From NCBI RefSeq assembly GCF_005877885.1, contig NZ_VCHY01000002.1, positions 409,822-473,821 of the forward strand: DNA of 64,000 nucleotides, written 5' to 3'. Shown one piece after another: positions 10,032-17,952 of the stretch. Under the pieces are notes generated by a model that was not told the DNA's origin, did not search any database, and was given only the letters and a program-made list of their open reading frames with translations. Origin of the DNA: Labilibacter sediminis. Its GTDB lineage: Bacteria > Bacteroidota > Bacteroidia > Bacteroidales > Marinilabiliaceae. Every line of letters starts with the position of its first letter. Within the stretch, counting starts at the first letter, position 1. The translations under genes were made by a program, and so were the position numbers.

Positions 10032-10110
10032 CATATGGAACTCGCCAGAAAAAACAATCATTCTCCTTTGTATAAATTAGATAATTGAATTTTTATGCTC
10101 GTTTCATATG
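10032..10110 (-). repeat. dispersed leader element, copy 1
   Basis: This 79-bp stretch is bounded by arms that pair over 10 bp (CATATGGAAC with GTTTCATATG). Read on the minus strand it contains GAAACGAGCAT, then AGGAG-AATGATT, then GGCGAGTTCCATATG. A close relative lies at 61393-61467 upstream of znuA, in the same orientation relative to the downstream gene. In that copy the third pair of the stem changes from T-A to C-G, keeping pairing. It lies 165 bp before the LTA-synthase-like start. The rest of 9867-10138 shows nothing I recognise apart from another CATATGG/CCATATG pair at 10005-10037. Confidence 0.7.
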
Positions 10111-10138
10111 AAGTAAATATTTGCAATGACTATGCTTC

Positions 10139-10183
10139 AAAAAAAAAGAATTCCCTTCTGCAGCACTGCATAAGGGAAATTCT
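10139..10183 (-). terminator. terminator of the ArsC-like gene
   Basis: A long hairpin pairs GAATTCCCTT with AAGGGAAATTC, extended by an inner TGCAG/CTGCA stem. On the minus strand it ends in a T-run. It is located about 40 bp after the stop at 10223. Confidence 0.85.
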
Positions 10184-10222
10184 AATTATTATAGAATATA
10201 TTTAACTGTAATGGATTATCTG

Positions 10223-10564
10223 CTACAAAATTTCATCCACCTTTTCGGCAGGACGGGCAACAACTGCTTTGGAACCATTAATCACAATCGGACGCTCAAT
10301 TAATTTTGGATTTTCAGCCATGGCATAAATAAGCTCCACATCAGAAAAATCCTTGCCTTTAATTTCCTTTTTATAGTAGTCTTCGTTTTTTCTGATTAAG
10401 TCGGTAGGTTTCATATCGAGCTTTGTCAATATTTGTTTTATCTCATCAGAGTTTAAAGGCGTATCTAAATACTTTACAATCATTGGCGTTATACCTTTCT
10501 TTTCTAAATACTCTAATCCCAAGCGACTTTTTGAACATCTTGGGTTATGTAAATACATGATCAT
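10223..10564 (-). CDS. arsC: ArsC/Spx-family thioredoxin-fold protein, probable glutaredoxin-type arsenate reductase
   Basis: This 113-aa protein opens with HNPRCSKSR, which contains the catalytic Cys of the ArsC family. Residues matching the three arsenate-site arginines of the plasmid-type enzyme are visible in DLIRKNEDY, IERPIVI and VVARPAEK, which favours the ArsC branch over Spx. No ars operon partners are nearby, so the physiological substrate is inferred only. YfgD-like housekeeping homologues are an alternative. Confidence 0.82.
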   Translation of the reverse strand: MIMYLHNPRCSKSRLGLEYLEKKGITPMIVKYLDTPLNSDEIKQILTKLDMKPTDLIRKNEDYYKKEIKGKDFSDVELIYAMAENPKLIERPIVINGSKAVVARPAEKVDEIL

Positions 10565-10687
10565 AATATTGCGTTTTAATTTGTTTCTTTTTATTCAAAC
10601 AGCACACGTTAGTATGTACCTAACATCTATTTTAACATCTTGTTCTTCACTTTACACCGAAAAATAATCTCAATGTACAACCAAAAT

Positions 10688-10885
10688 CTTCTTCATTTTT
10701 GGCATCGCTCCAAAAACGAAGCAAAAAAATCTAGATCAATAGAATCCTTCATCGCTCATCAGCCTTCAATTCCAGCCTGCCCACAAACCACCTCAAGTGC
10801 GCCCTTGAAGTCCTCTCACCAACGCGCCGGCACGGTCTATTGGTCTGGCCAACGCTACAATTTACAGCTGAACATTTTCTTCATC
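10688..10885. repeat. diverged copy of the 10-20 kb hairpin repeat family
   Basis: In the 326-bp gap 10565-10890, arms CTTCATTTTTGG and CCAAAAACGAAG (10691-10702, 10710-10721) form a 12-bp hairpin, followed by GCAAAAAAATC. This is the same arrangement as the repeats at 12.13, 13.92, 15.83 and 20.15 kb. The downstream part (to about 10885) is only loosely similar. The GC-richer 10770-10850 part is non-coding as far as I can see. Confidence 0.55.
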
Positions 10886-10890
10886 AAGGT

Positions 10891-11986
10891 TTAATTATCC
10901 TTGCCTCCAAACTCCATCAGGTAAGCTTTGGTAAACAGATCAATATTTCCATCCATTACCGCCTGTACATTTGAAGTTTCGGTATTGGTTCTTAAATCCT
11001 TTACCATTTTATACGGCTGAAAAACGTAGGATCTGATTTGCGAGCCCCATTCTATTTTCTTTTTATTGCTCTCAATTTTATTTTGTTCTTCCATACGCTT
11101 ACGAATTTCCATCTCGTATAACTGAGATTTTAACAGACGCATGGCATTTTCTTTATTACCCAGCTGCGAACGAGATTCGGTATTTTCAATAATAATACCT
11201 GTTGGTGCATGGCGCAACCTTACTCCGGTTTCTACCTTATTCACATTTTGACCTCCGGCACCCCCTGACCTGAATGTTTCCCAGGTAATTTCGGAAGGCG
11301 ATACTTCAATCTCTATACTATCATCAATTAAAGGGGCCACAAAAACTGAGGTAAAAGAGGTCATTCGTTTATTGGCGGCATTAAATGGCGACAAGCGAAC
11401 AAGGCGATGCACACCATTTTCACTTTTCAGATATCCATAGGCAAAATCACCTTCAAATTGAAGCGTAACGGTTTTGATACCTGCATCATCACCAGGCTGA
11501 TAGTTCATCTCCTTTACCTTGTAATTATGCTTCTCGCCCCAGCGAATATACATGCGCATAAGCATTTCTGCCCAATCCTGACTCTCTGTCCCTCCGGCTC
11601 CGGCATTAATTTTTAAAACAGCACCAAGCTTGTCTTCTTCTCTTCGAAGCATGTTTTTAAGCTCCAGCGCTTCTGTTTTGGCAAGTGTATCGGCAAATAA
11701 CTCATCTACATCCTCCTGACTGGCTTCACCTTCTTTCATAAAGTCAAACAGAACATTGATGTCTTCTATCTGAGTCTCTATTTCTTTATAATCATTCACC
11801 CAGGATTTGAGCTCCCTGAGTTTTTTCATATGAATTTCTGCGGCCTTGGCATCCTTCCAAAAATCAGGTGCCTGTGAACGCATTTCTTCTTCTTCTATCT
11901 CAATCGTTTTTTTATCGATGTCAAAGATACCTCCTTAACGCCAGCTGACGTCCCGCTAAATCTTTTAGCTGTTCAATTGTTGTCAT
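10891..11986 (-). CDS. prfB: peptide chain release factor 2 (programmed +1 frameshift)
   Basis: RF2 recognises UGA/UAA stop codons. The main frame (10891-11922) carries RSPF-type recognition (RLSPFNAANKR) and the GGQ catalytic loop (RSGGAGGQNVNKVETG). The true start is the ATG at 11986: 21 codons, MTTIEQLKDLAGRQLALRRYL, run into an in-frame TGA at 11921-11923. The slip site reads AGGAGG-TAT-CTT-TGA-C, i.e. an internal Shine-Dalgarno (11930-11935) three bases before CTT-TGA, as in other prfB genes. A +1 shift skips one T and continues DIDKKTIEIEEEEMRSQ. Full product 364 aa. It is autoregulated by RF2 level, as known for this gene. Confidence 0.96.
11920..11935 (-). promoter_or_regulatory. prfB: prfB programmed frameshift site
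   Basis: On the minus strand AGGAGG TAT CTT TGA C: an internal Shine-Dalgarno, the slippery CTT codon, an in-frame TGA and a following C. This is the canonical arrangement for +1 frameshifting in RF2 genes. Confidence 0.95.
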
Positions 11987-12064
11987 GACTTAAAATTTGA
12001 AGCAAAATTAGTTTTTTTTCGCTTGAATGTTTTTTAGTGCAGGTATTATTTTATGGTATTCATC

Positions 12065-12339
12065 CGAATCAAGAATTAAAACTTCGGTAATAAAAACTAC
12101 CATTTCAGGGACTTCATCCCTAAAACCCTGACTTCATTTTTTGTCTTAATACAAAAAACAGAAGCAAAAAAAATCAAGACTGCGCCCGCTTTGCTATAAA
12201 AACTTACGATTGATTCGTCTAAATCGCTAAAACTCCCTTCTTCCTTCGTCAGAAGCTCAAACATATCGCAATTTAACGACAAACAACCTTGTTTTTATGC
12301 TCACCGGACGAGGTCAAAGCGAAGACAAGCTGGCTTTGA
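12065..12339. repeat. dispersed intergenic repeat, long copy A (about 275 bp)
   Basis: This fills most of the gene-free stretch 11987-12415. It is a near copy of 20081-20354 in the same orientation. Shared landmarks are CGAATCAAG at the left end, CAGGGA-TTC-ATCCCT-like palindrome, a hairpin CTTC...GAAG, GACTGCGCCCGCTTTGCTATAAAAAC, and CTCACCGGACGAGGTC near the right end. A minus-strand frame of about 60 codons is conserved between the two copies only because the DNA is. Confidence 0.88.
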
Positions 12340-12415
12340 TAAAAAAAATTTTTTTCAGCTATTGCAACAAAAGGCTCCCTCTTTTTCGACACACAAAGAA
12401 ATATTTACTCTCGTA

Positions 12416-13864
12416 TTATTTTGAAGTAATATTGTTGCAGTAGCGCGAAATGTATTTAATGGACTTATAATGACCCCGCTGCCCTGCTGCCTCCCAATCA
12501 AGGCATGAATTTTCTTTCATCCCCAGGTTATAGTAGGCTATGCCACGGTTGAAAAGAGCATGTATATCATTGGGATCAATATTAATGGCTTTATCGAAAT
12601 CACTAATGGCCTCCAGGTAGTTTTCTGATCGCATTTTTAAGGTGCCTCTGATGGAAAAAACACCTGGCAAGAAACTGTCCAGGTTACAAGCCCGGGTAAT
12701 ATCTTCCATAGCAGTTCCTTCATCCTCAAAATACTGTTGCAGCAATCGGCTTCGTTCATAGTAAGCATTTGCATATAAAGGGGTAGAAATTATGGCTTTG
12801 TTAAAGCATTTCATAGCCGTTTCAGTATCATTTCGTAAATCTACCACCAGCAAACCAAACTCAATCAATGCCGGTGAGAAACTTTGGTGCGCTTCAATGC
12901 AACTGATAAAACTTAAAAAAGCGTTATTGAGCTGACGTTCTTCCATATGTTTTTGGGCCTCGAAGTAATGAATTAAAAAATGATTTGGAGCTTTTCCCTT
13001 CGCATATGCATAGTCAGCGCGCATACCTATAAAATTCTCATATCTTCTTCTGGCCTCGGCTCTAAATATAAAAGCCTCTATATTGGTTGAATCATTTTTA
13101 ATCACCCGGGTAAAGTTTTTTGCCGACTCCACCCAATTCTCCATCATAAAAAACAAAATTCCTTTATTCATATCAGGAGCCAGCGTTTTCTGATGCTGAT
13201 GATACAACGACTTTTTCCAGCTGTTATAAGGATGATTTATCCATAAAGAGTCATTTAAGATATAGGTACTTAAAAAAAAAGTTTCCCTTTCCTTTTTTAA
13301 ATAACCGGCAATTCCCACCAGCTTTCCTTCTGAATTAATGACAGGTGATCCAACAGACTTAGGTCCGAAATTGGCATTAACAGATACAAAACGATCAATA
13401 TATGGTGCCTGATAAACCTTTTTTATGGTTCCTAAAGTCACTCCTTCTTCCGACTCTTCAGGATGACCAAATATCAACACTTCGCCCAACGACCTGTCGG
13501 TATTTTGAGTTGGAATAATATAATCAAAGCCTTTTTCGCGATGATCGTGTGTTTTAAACATAGCCAGGTTGGCCATTTTGTGAGTAGAAAGTACCCTTGA
13601 AATGGCATACTCACGCCCATTACGTAAGGTAATACTTAATGAATCTCCACGAGCAAAAATACTTGCAGGTGCTATACCTATACCATCCGGACTAATAAAA
13701 AAACCTGTTGAAGTAACAATTTCTGAATCCACACTCCCATATGAAGTAATAGAGAATACTGCTTTTTCGATATTCGAAATTTTATCCATCACATTCTGTG
13801 CCTTTAAATATCCTCCGCAAAGGATTACTAAAAAACTTAATGCATAAATAATTTTCGATAGCAT
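12416..13864 (-). CDS. exported trypsin-fold (catalytically degenerate) plus TPR protein
   Basis: This 482-aa protein has a signal peptide (MLSKIIYALSFLVILCGGYLKAQ). Residues ~30-210 follow the HtrA/trypsin layout (TGFFISPDGIGIAPASIFARG, MANLAMFKT, KSVGSPVINSEGKLVGIAG). At the positions of the triad I see Ser instead of His (PASIF), Asn instead of Asp (NLAMFK) and Val instead of the nucleophile Ser (SVGSP), so it is probably proteolytically dead. The remaining ~270 residues are tetratricopeptide repeats, ending with a Sel1-like NRGIAYYNLGMKENSCLDWEAAGQRGH. It is likely a periplasmic binding or scaffold protein. A second degenerate trypsin domain occurs at 16113-17417. Confidence 0.78.
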   Translation of the reverse strand: MLSKIIYALSFLVILCGGYLKAQNVMDKISNIEKAVFSITSYGSVDSEIVTSTGFFISPDGIGIAPASIFARGDSLSITLRNGREYAISRVLSTHKMANLAMFKTHDHREKGFDYIIPTQNTDRSLGEVLIFGHPEESEEGVTLGTIKKVYQAPYIDRFVSVNANFGPKSVGSPVINSEGKLVGIAGYLKKERETFFLSTYILNDSLWINHPYNSWKKSLYHQHQKTLAPDMNKGILFFMMENWVESAKNFTRVIKNDSTNIEAFIFRAEARRRYENFIGMRADYAYAKGKAPNHFLIHYFEAQKHMEERQLNNAFLSFISCIEAHQSFSPALIEFGLLVVDLRNDTETAMKCFNKAIISTPLYANAYYERSRLLQQYFEDEGTAMEDITRACNLDSFLPGVFSIRGTLKMRSENYLEAISDFDKAINIDPNDIHALFNRGIAYYNLGMKENSCLDWEAAGQRGHYKSIKYISRYCNNITSK

Positions 13865-13916
13865 AGTGTGGTTTTTCTTCTTAATAATTTAACCAATTGG
13901 GCTTTCCGCCCAAACC

Positions 13917-13975
13917 CGACTTCATTTTTTGCCTTGAAGCAAAAAACTGAAGCTAAAAAAATTCAAGGCTGATTT
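13917..13975. repeat. short copy of the hairpin repeat family
   Basis: CGACTTCATTTTTTGC and GCAAAAAACTGAAG form a hairpin followed by CTAAAAAAATTCAAG. The pattern matches the cores at 12.13 and 20.15 kb. It lies in the 13865-14680 gene-free stretch, together with an orphan hairpin (14215) and MITE copy 2 (14441). Confidence 0.65.
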
Positions 13976-14214
13976 ATTAATGATCTTTTTTATTTAGCTT
14001 AAGCTATTAATAAATAGGCCAATTAAGATAGCACAGAGGCATAATCCTCAAAAAGCAGTAATACAACAAACTTAAGAAAATTGATTTTCAGATTAAAATC
14101 ACTTATTTATTTGTGTGCTATAGTTTGATTAGTAGATGGATTGACAAGAGCAATGAGTCAAGAATGATATATACTCCTGCTGACAGAAAGAAGAAACACA
14201 ATAAAAATAAAGAG

Positions 14215-14257
14215 CAAAAAACAAGGTAGCCCTAGGATGGAGCTACCTTATGTTTTT
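14215..14257. terminator. orphan hairpin terminator
   Basis: AAGGTAGC pairs with GCTACCTT around an 11-nt loop. T-rich tracts follow on both strands (TTATGTTTTTG on plus, GTTTTTTG on minus). No protein gene ends at it; it lies in an 816-bp gap. It could end a small RNA or be a relic. Confidence 0.55.
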
Positions 14258-14435
14258 GTTGGTGGGTACATTGTGCGATCAATACCGGCACTTTTTTAAT
14301 CTAAACTGCAATTAATATAAGGCCTTTTTATTTGTTTGTCAATACATACCGCTGGAAAAAAATTTATGTAGTGGCATTGCTAGCGATTTTAGTATTCTAT
14401 CATTGCACGAAATAATTATGCGATAGCGGGATATA

Positions 14436-14611
14436 TTTAACCCGAATTATGCAATAGAGGTACGTAATGAGCATATAAAATGTGATAAAACAAGAGTTTG
14501 CTGAAATGATCCATAGCACCGCTACGGTGAATTGAAGCAAAGTAGCATAGTGACTTGTTTTGAAGCAGTTTGGATGCGTAATAGTATTTCTAATGCATAT
14601 TTCGGGTTTAA
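14436..14611. mobile_element. 166-bp MITE-like element, copy 2 (inverted), with TTTAA target duplication
   Basis: The core 14441-14606 begins CCCGAATTATGCAATAGAGG and ends with the inverted equivalent. It carries the central palindrome CACCG-CTA-CGGTG and is flanked by TTTAA at 14436-14440 and 14607-14611. Its length equals copy 1 exactly, in opposite orientation, at a site with a different 5-bp duplication. Confidence 0.85.
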
Positions 14612-14624
14612 CACCCTAAAACAC

Positions 14625-14657
14625 AAAAAAGCCGATCCTCAAAGAGAACCGGCTTCT
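14625..14657 (-). terminator. pheS terminator
   Basis: On the minus strand AAGCCG...CGGCTT with an inner TCTC/GAGG stem is followed by TTTTTT, 24 bp past the pheS stop. It lies right beside MITE copy 2. Confidence 0.85.
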
Positions 14658-14680
14658 TATAAATATGGTGTATTATTATT

Positions 14681-15700
14681 TTATATCGTTGATTTAAACT
14701 GCTCAAGGAATCGAACGTCGTTTTCGAAGAATAACCTGATGTCTTTAATTTGATATTTAAGCATAGTGATACGTTCAATACCCATACCAAAGGCAAATCC
14801 TGTATATTTTTCACTATCGATGTCGGAGTATTCTAACACATGTGGGTCAACCATTCCACAACCTAAAATCTCAACCCATCCGGTATACTTACACACATTA
14901 CATCCTTTTCCGCCACAAAGCGTACATGAAATATCCATTTCTGCCGATGGCTCGGTGAAAGGGAAATACGAAGGACGCAACCTGATTTGTGTTTTCTCTC
15001 CAAACATTTCCTTTGCAAAATAAAGCAGTGTTTGCTTTAAGTCGGCAAAAGAAACATTCTCATCAATATATAAACCTTCAACCTGATGGAAGATACAATG
15101 CGCTCTGGCCGAAATAGCCTCATTACGGAAAACACGACCCGGGAAAATAGAACGAATAGGCGGTTGCTTTTTCTCCATCACTCTCACCTGTACAGATGAA
15201 GTATGCGTACGCAACAATACATCAGGATCTTTTTCGATAAAGAACGTATCCTGCATATCACGCGCCGGGTGCTCCTCAGGGAAGTTTAATGCTGTAAATA
15301 CATGAAAATCATCTTCAATCTCCGGACCTTCAGCCACATTAAAACCTAAGCGGGCAAAAATGTCAACTATCTCATTTCGAACGATCGATAAAGGATGGCG
15401 GCTACCTAGTTTCATGGTAGTTCCCGGAAGCGTTAAATCAACTCCGGCACCTTTAACCTGTGTATTCGCAAACTGCTCTTTAAGATTGTTAATAAACTCC
15501 TGAGCCTCGTTTTTTAATACATTAATCACCTGTCCTACCTCGCGCTTTTGCTCATTAGGAATGGTTTTAAAGTCGTTAAACAACTCAGAAATTTTACCTT
15601 TTTTACTCAGGTACTTAATTCTTAAATGTTCCGCTTCGTCCGCCGATTTAGCAGTTAACTGCTTAATCTCTTCTTGTAAGGCCTTTATCTTGTCAAGCAT
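14681..15700 (-). CDS. pheS: phenylalanyl-tRNA synthetase alpha subunit
   Basis: The start chosen is the ATG at 15700 (MLDKIKALQEEIKQL), giving 339 aa, the family length. The 55 codons open upstream come from an intergenic repeat. There is an N-terminal coiled coil (~1-90), then the class II catalytic core: motif 2 FRNEAISARAHCIFHQVEG, a motif 3 region GFAFGMGIERITMLKY, and HTSSVQVRVM. A Cys-rich insert CTLCGGKGCNVCKYTGW occurs, as in many PheS sequences. pheT is not adjacent; it is commonly unlinked in this phylum. Confidence 0.96.
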   Translation of the reverse strand: MLDKIKALQEEIKQLTAKSADEAEHLRIKYLSKKGKISELFNDFKTIPNEQKREVGQVINVLKNEAQEFINNLKEQFANTQVKGAGVDLTLPGTTMKLGSRHPLSIVRNEIVDIFARLGFNVAEGPEIEDDFHVFTALNFPEEHPARDMQDTFFIEKDPDVLLRTHTSSVQVRVMEKKQPPIRSIFPGRVFRNEAISARAHCIFHQVEGLYIDENVSFADLKQTLLYFAKEMFGEKTQIRLRPSYFPFTEPSAEMDISCTLCGGKGCNVCKYTGWVEILGCGMVDPHVLEYSDIDSEKYTGFAFGMGIERITMLKYQIKDIRLFFENDVRFLEQFKSTI

Positions 15701-15802
15701 TGCTTTTGATTTTTCGTTATTCTGAAGCTGCAAATTTAATAAAAGCTTACAATAGATCAATTTAAAAATGTTATAAGTATAGTATTTAGATAATAGTGTC
15801 GA

Positions 15803-16045
15803 AATTATTTTTTCACTCAAGCCGTGAAGGCTCTTACTTTTTTCTACAGTCAAAAAAGTAAGCAAAAAGACCGTCGACTACACCCATTTCGCTCAAAAAA
15901 CTAGGTTTCATGACTGAAATTGTTTTAAACTCACACTTTATCGTTCCTCAAAGTGCTCAAACAAAAAACAATTTTTAATCGTCATCTCAATCCTGTTTTT
16001 TGGCTCTCTGGCTGAGGTCGAGACTAAACAAGGCGACCAGCACAT
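15803..16045. repeat. diverged long copy of the hairpin repeat family
   Basis: In the gap 15701-16112, CTTACTTTTTT...AAAAAAGTAAG (15833-15862) forms the hairpin, followed by CAAAAAGACCG. Near the right end GGCTCTCTGGCTGAGGTC parallels TGCTCACCGGACGAGGTC of the 12.3 and 20.3 kb copies. The sequence between them has drifted. Confidence 0.6.
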
Positions 16046-16112
16046 TTCATTAAAACATTTAGGACGTTATTGGTATAAAGGCAAAAGTATAAGGAATAAA
16101 GACCATATAACC

Positions 16113-17417
16113 TTACTTCAATATCTCTATGGAATAAACCCTGATATCCTTAACCGGACGATCTACAGCATAAGTTTTTACGCCGGCAATTTTATCCACC
16201 ACATCCATTCCTCGTGTCACCTCACCAAACACGGTATAATCACCATCTAAATGAGGAGCTCCGCCAACGCTGCCATAGGTAGCTATCTGTTTTTGCGTGA
16301 ATTTTATTCCTTTTTCTTTTTCAATATCTTTTAATTCCTCGGCATTAAACACCCGACCTGCTACAATATAAAACTGCGAGCCGTCCGATCTGTCTTTTGG
16401 GTTTCGTTCGGGCGGTAATTTAGAGGCAGCCACGGCACCCCTTTTATGAAATAAACCAGGCACAACATTAGTTTCGAGCATATAGCCGGGCCCCTGCCAT
16501 CCTACCACATCATCCTTAGCCGCATACTTACTATCAGCTGCACCGGTTTGAATCAGAAAGTTTTTTAACACACGATGTACCAACAAACTATCGTAAAACT
16601 GATCGCTTACCAGCTTAATAAAATTATCTCTAAACTTAGGGGTTTGATTGTAAAGCTTTATATCAATGTTACCCATGCTGGTCTTTATACGAAATCCTTT
16701 GATGGATTTATACGAGGGGTACACTTTATTTGTCTTGGTACGCAATTCATACACCGAAACCGGTTCTTTCATCTGCTTTTTACTCAAAGCCATAATTTCT
16801 GAAGAAGGTACCAGGTAAGATACCTTTTCTTTACCTTCTTTTTGGGTTTGAATAATGCCCAGCAAATGATGCAGGTAAGTAAAAGCCGGTTGTCCCCCAT
16901 AAGATCCTTTGCTAAGTCGGTATTTTTTTATGGAATCTTGCTTTTCGCTCTTATCCACCGCAAACTTTGGGGCATAAATTTTCCTTGATTTTCGATACAA
17001 ACCTGCTATTGAATCAGGTATGCTTTTTATGGACCTGTCAAGATGCAGATAATTGAGGTTCTCGGTCCAGGTTTTTAGGATAACCAGATTTTTGTCAATA
17101 TCGTAAGCGGTATACCCGGCTGCTTCATTATAATCATCGGTACCCACAATGGCCACCTTTACTTTATAGCTTCCTTTAATTAAATCGAGATTGGTAACCA
17201 ATGTTTTAGGGGAGATGTAAAAACCATAGCCTCGTTTTAAAGATCGTGAGTAATGATCAAAGGTTTCAATGGAAACAACACCCTTTATATTTCGTTGATA
17301 CGATCCTTTGGGTATAGAATACTCTTCTTTTGAAATATTCTGTTTAGATGAGTTTTGCTGACATCCATTGAAAACAAGAACAGCAATTGCAAACACAACT
17401 ATTTTTATCCAATTCAT
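16113..17417 (-). CDS. lipoprotein with degenerate trypsin domain fused to cyclophilin-type PPIase
   Basis: This 434-aa protein has a lipoprotein signal (VLVFNGC, Cys19). Residues ~45-220 show an HtrA-like layout (GYGFYISPKTLVTNLDLI, DKNLVILK, SKGSYGGQPAF). Asp stands for the catalytic His, Asn for Asp and Tyr for Ser, so no protease activity is expected. Residues ~240-434 are a cyclophilin domain (RVLKNFLIQTG, DGSQFYIVAG, LDGDYTVFGEV) that would isomerise Xaa-Pro bonds in periplasmic or outer-membrane clients. It heads a group of three PPIase genes, suggesting a role in envelope protein folding. Confidence 0.82.
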   Translation of the reverse strand: MNWIKIVVFAIAVLVFNGCQQNSSKQNISKEEYSIPKGSYQRNIKGVVSIETFDHYSRSLKRGYGFYISPKTLVTNLDLIKGSYKVKVAIVGTDDYNEAAGYTAYDIDKNLVILKTWTENLNYLHLDRSIKSIPDSIAGLYRKSRKIYAPKFAVDKSEKQDSIKKYRLSKGSYGGQPAFTYLHHLLGIIQTQKEGKEKVSYLVPSSEIMALSKKQMKEPVSVYELRTKTNKVYPSYKSIKGFRIKTSMGNIDIKLYNQTPKFRDNFIKLVSDQFYDSLLVHRVLKNFLIQTGAADSKYAAKDDVVGWQGPGYMLETNVVPGLFHKRGAVAASKLPPERNPKDRSDGSQFYIVAGRVFNAEELKDIEKEKGIKFTQKQIATYGSVGGAPHLDGDYTVFGEVTRGMDVVDKIAGVKTYAVDRPVKDIRVYSIEILK

Positions 17418-17721
17418 TTATCTATAATATTTTTATGTACTAATCAAGGGTTACAATTTACGACCAGGGATTTCGCTTTTAAACCAAAAAAATTATTAAA
17501 ACCAAAAATCTCACGGATTAACACGAATTATTTTTCTTCGGAAAATAAAAATCTGTCCAAATTTCGTATCAATCTGTGGTTGAATATTTTCAAACAACCC
17601 ATTACTGGCTTAAAGGCGATTTCCCTAAATTTACGACAACAAAGGCATTTTTCATCAGGGATTTTTTGACATAAATATTAAATCATTTTTTGAATGTCAT
17701 AGATTTTCAATTCATCCCTCT

Positions 17722-17770
17722 TACCCTGACTTCCCTTCCTTTTCTTGATAAAAGAAAGGAAACCAGATTA
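17722..17770. repeat. short copy of the hairpin repeat family
   Basis: CCTGACTTC is followed by TCCTTTTCTT-GATA-AAAGAAAGGA, an almost perfect hairpin, as in the 20.15 kb copy. It lies within the 17418-17952 gene-free stretch. Confidence 0.65.
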
Positions 17771-17803
17771 CCGGCAGGCAGGCAAAAAAACTTTTTTAAT
17801 ATT

Positions 17804-17890
17804 CAACCACGTTGTGGTTGTGAAAATATGAATTATCGTATACCCTGCACTTCATACAGGGCTATTCATATTTTAATCCTTTCAAGATTA
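17804..17890. repeat. cluster of three stacked hairpins
   Basis: Consecutive stems: CAACCAC/GTGGTTG (17804-17820); AATATGAAT/ATTCATATT enclosing CCCTG/CAGGG (17825-17872); TAATC/GATTA (17874-17890). They are non-coding, between two cyclophilin genes. The architecture looks like a structured intergenic repeat, but no second copy occurs in this window. Confidence 0.6.
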
Positions 17891-17952
17891 CATTTATCCA
17901 AAACCAACACCTAATAACTAACAACCAACAGCTAAAAGCCAAAGGCCAAACA

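Noticed and set aside
10640..10894. Plus-strand 84-codon open frame
   Set aside because: It spans a diverged copy of the hairpin repeat, runs into the opposing prfB stop and has no family-like sequence.
12097..12282. Minus-strand 61-codon frame whose peptide (MFELLTKEE...KAGAVLIFFAS) recurs at 20092-20280
   Set aside because: The frame lies wholly inside the two long copies of the dispersed DNA repeat; identity follows from the DNA, there is no RBS, and the peptide looks like translated repeat.
14532..14753. Open frames on both strands over MITE copy 2 and the pheS 3' end
   Set aside because: They cover the MITE, the terminator and the pheS tail; no coding signal of their own.
15701..15865. 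55-codon N-terminal extension of PheS
   Set aside because: The extension is repeat-derived and not PheS-like; the ATG at 15700 gives the normal family length.
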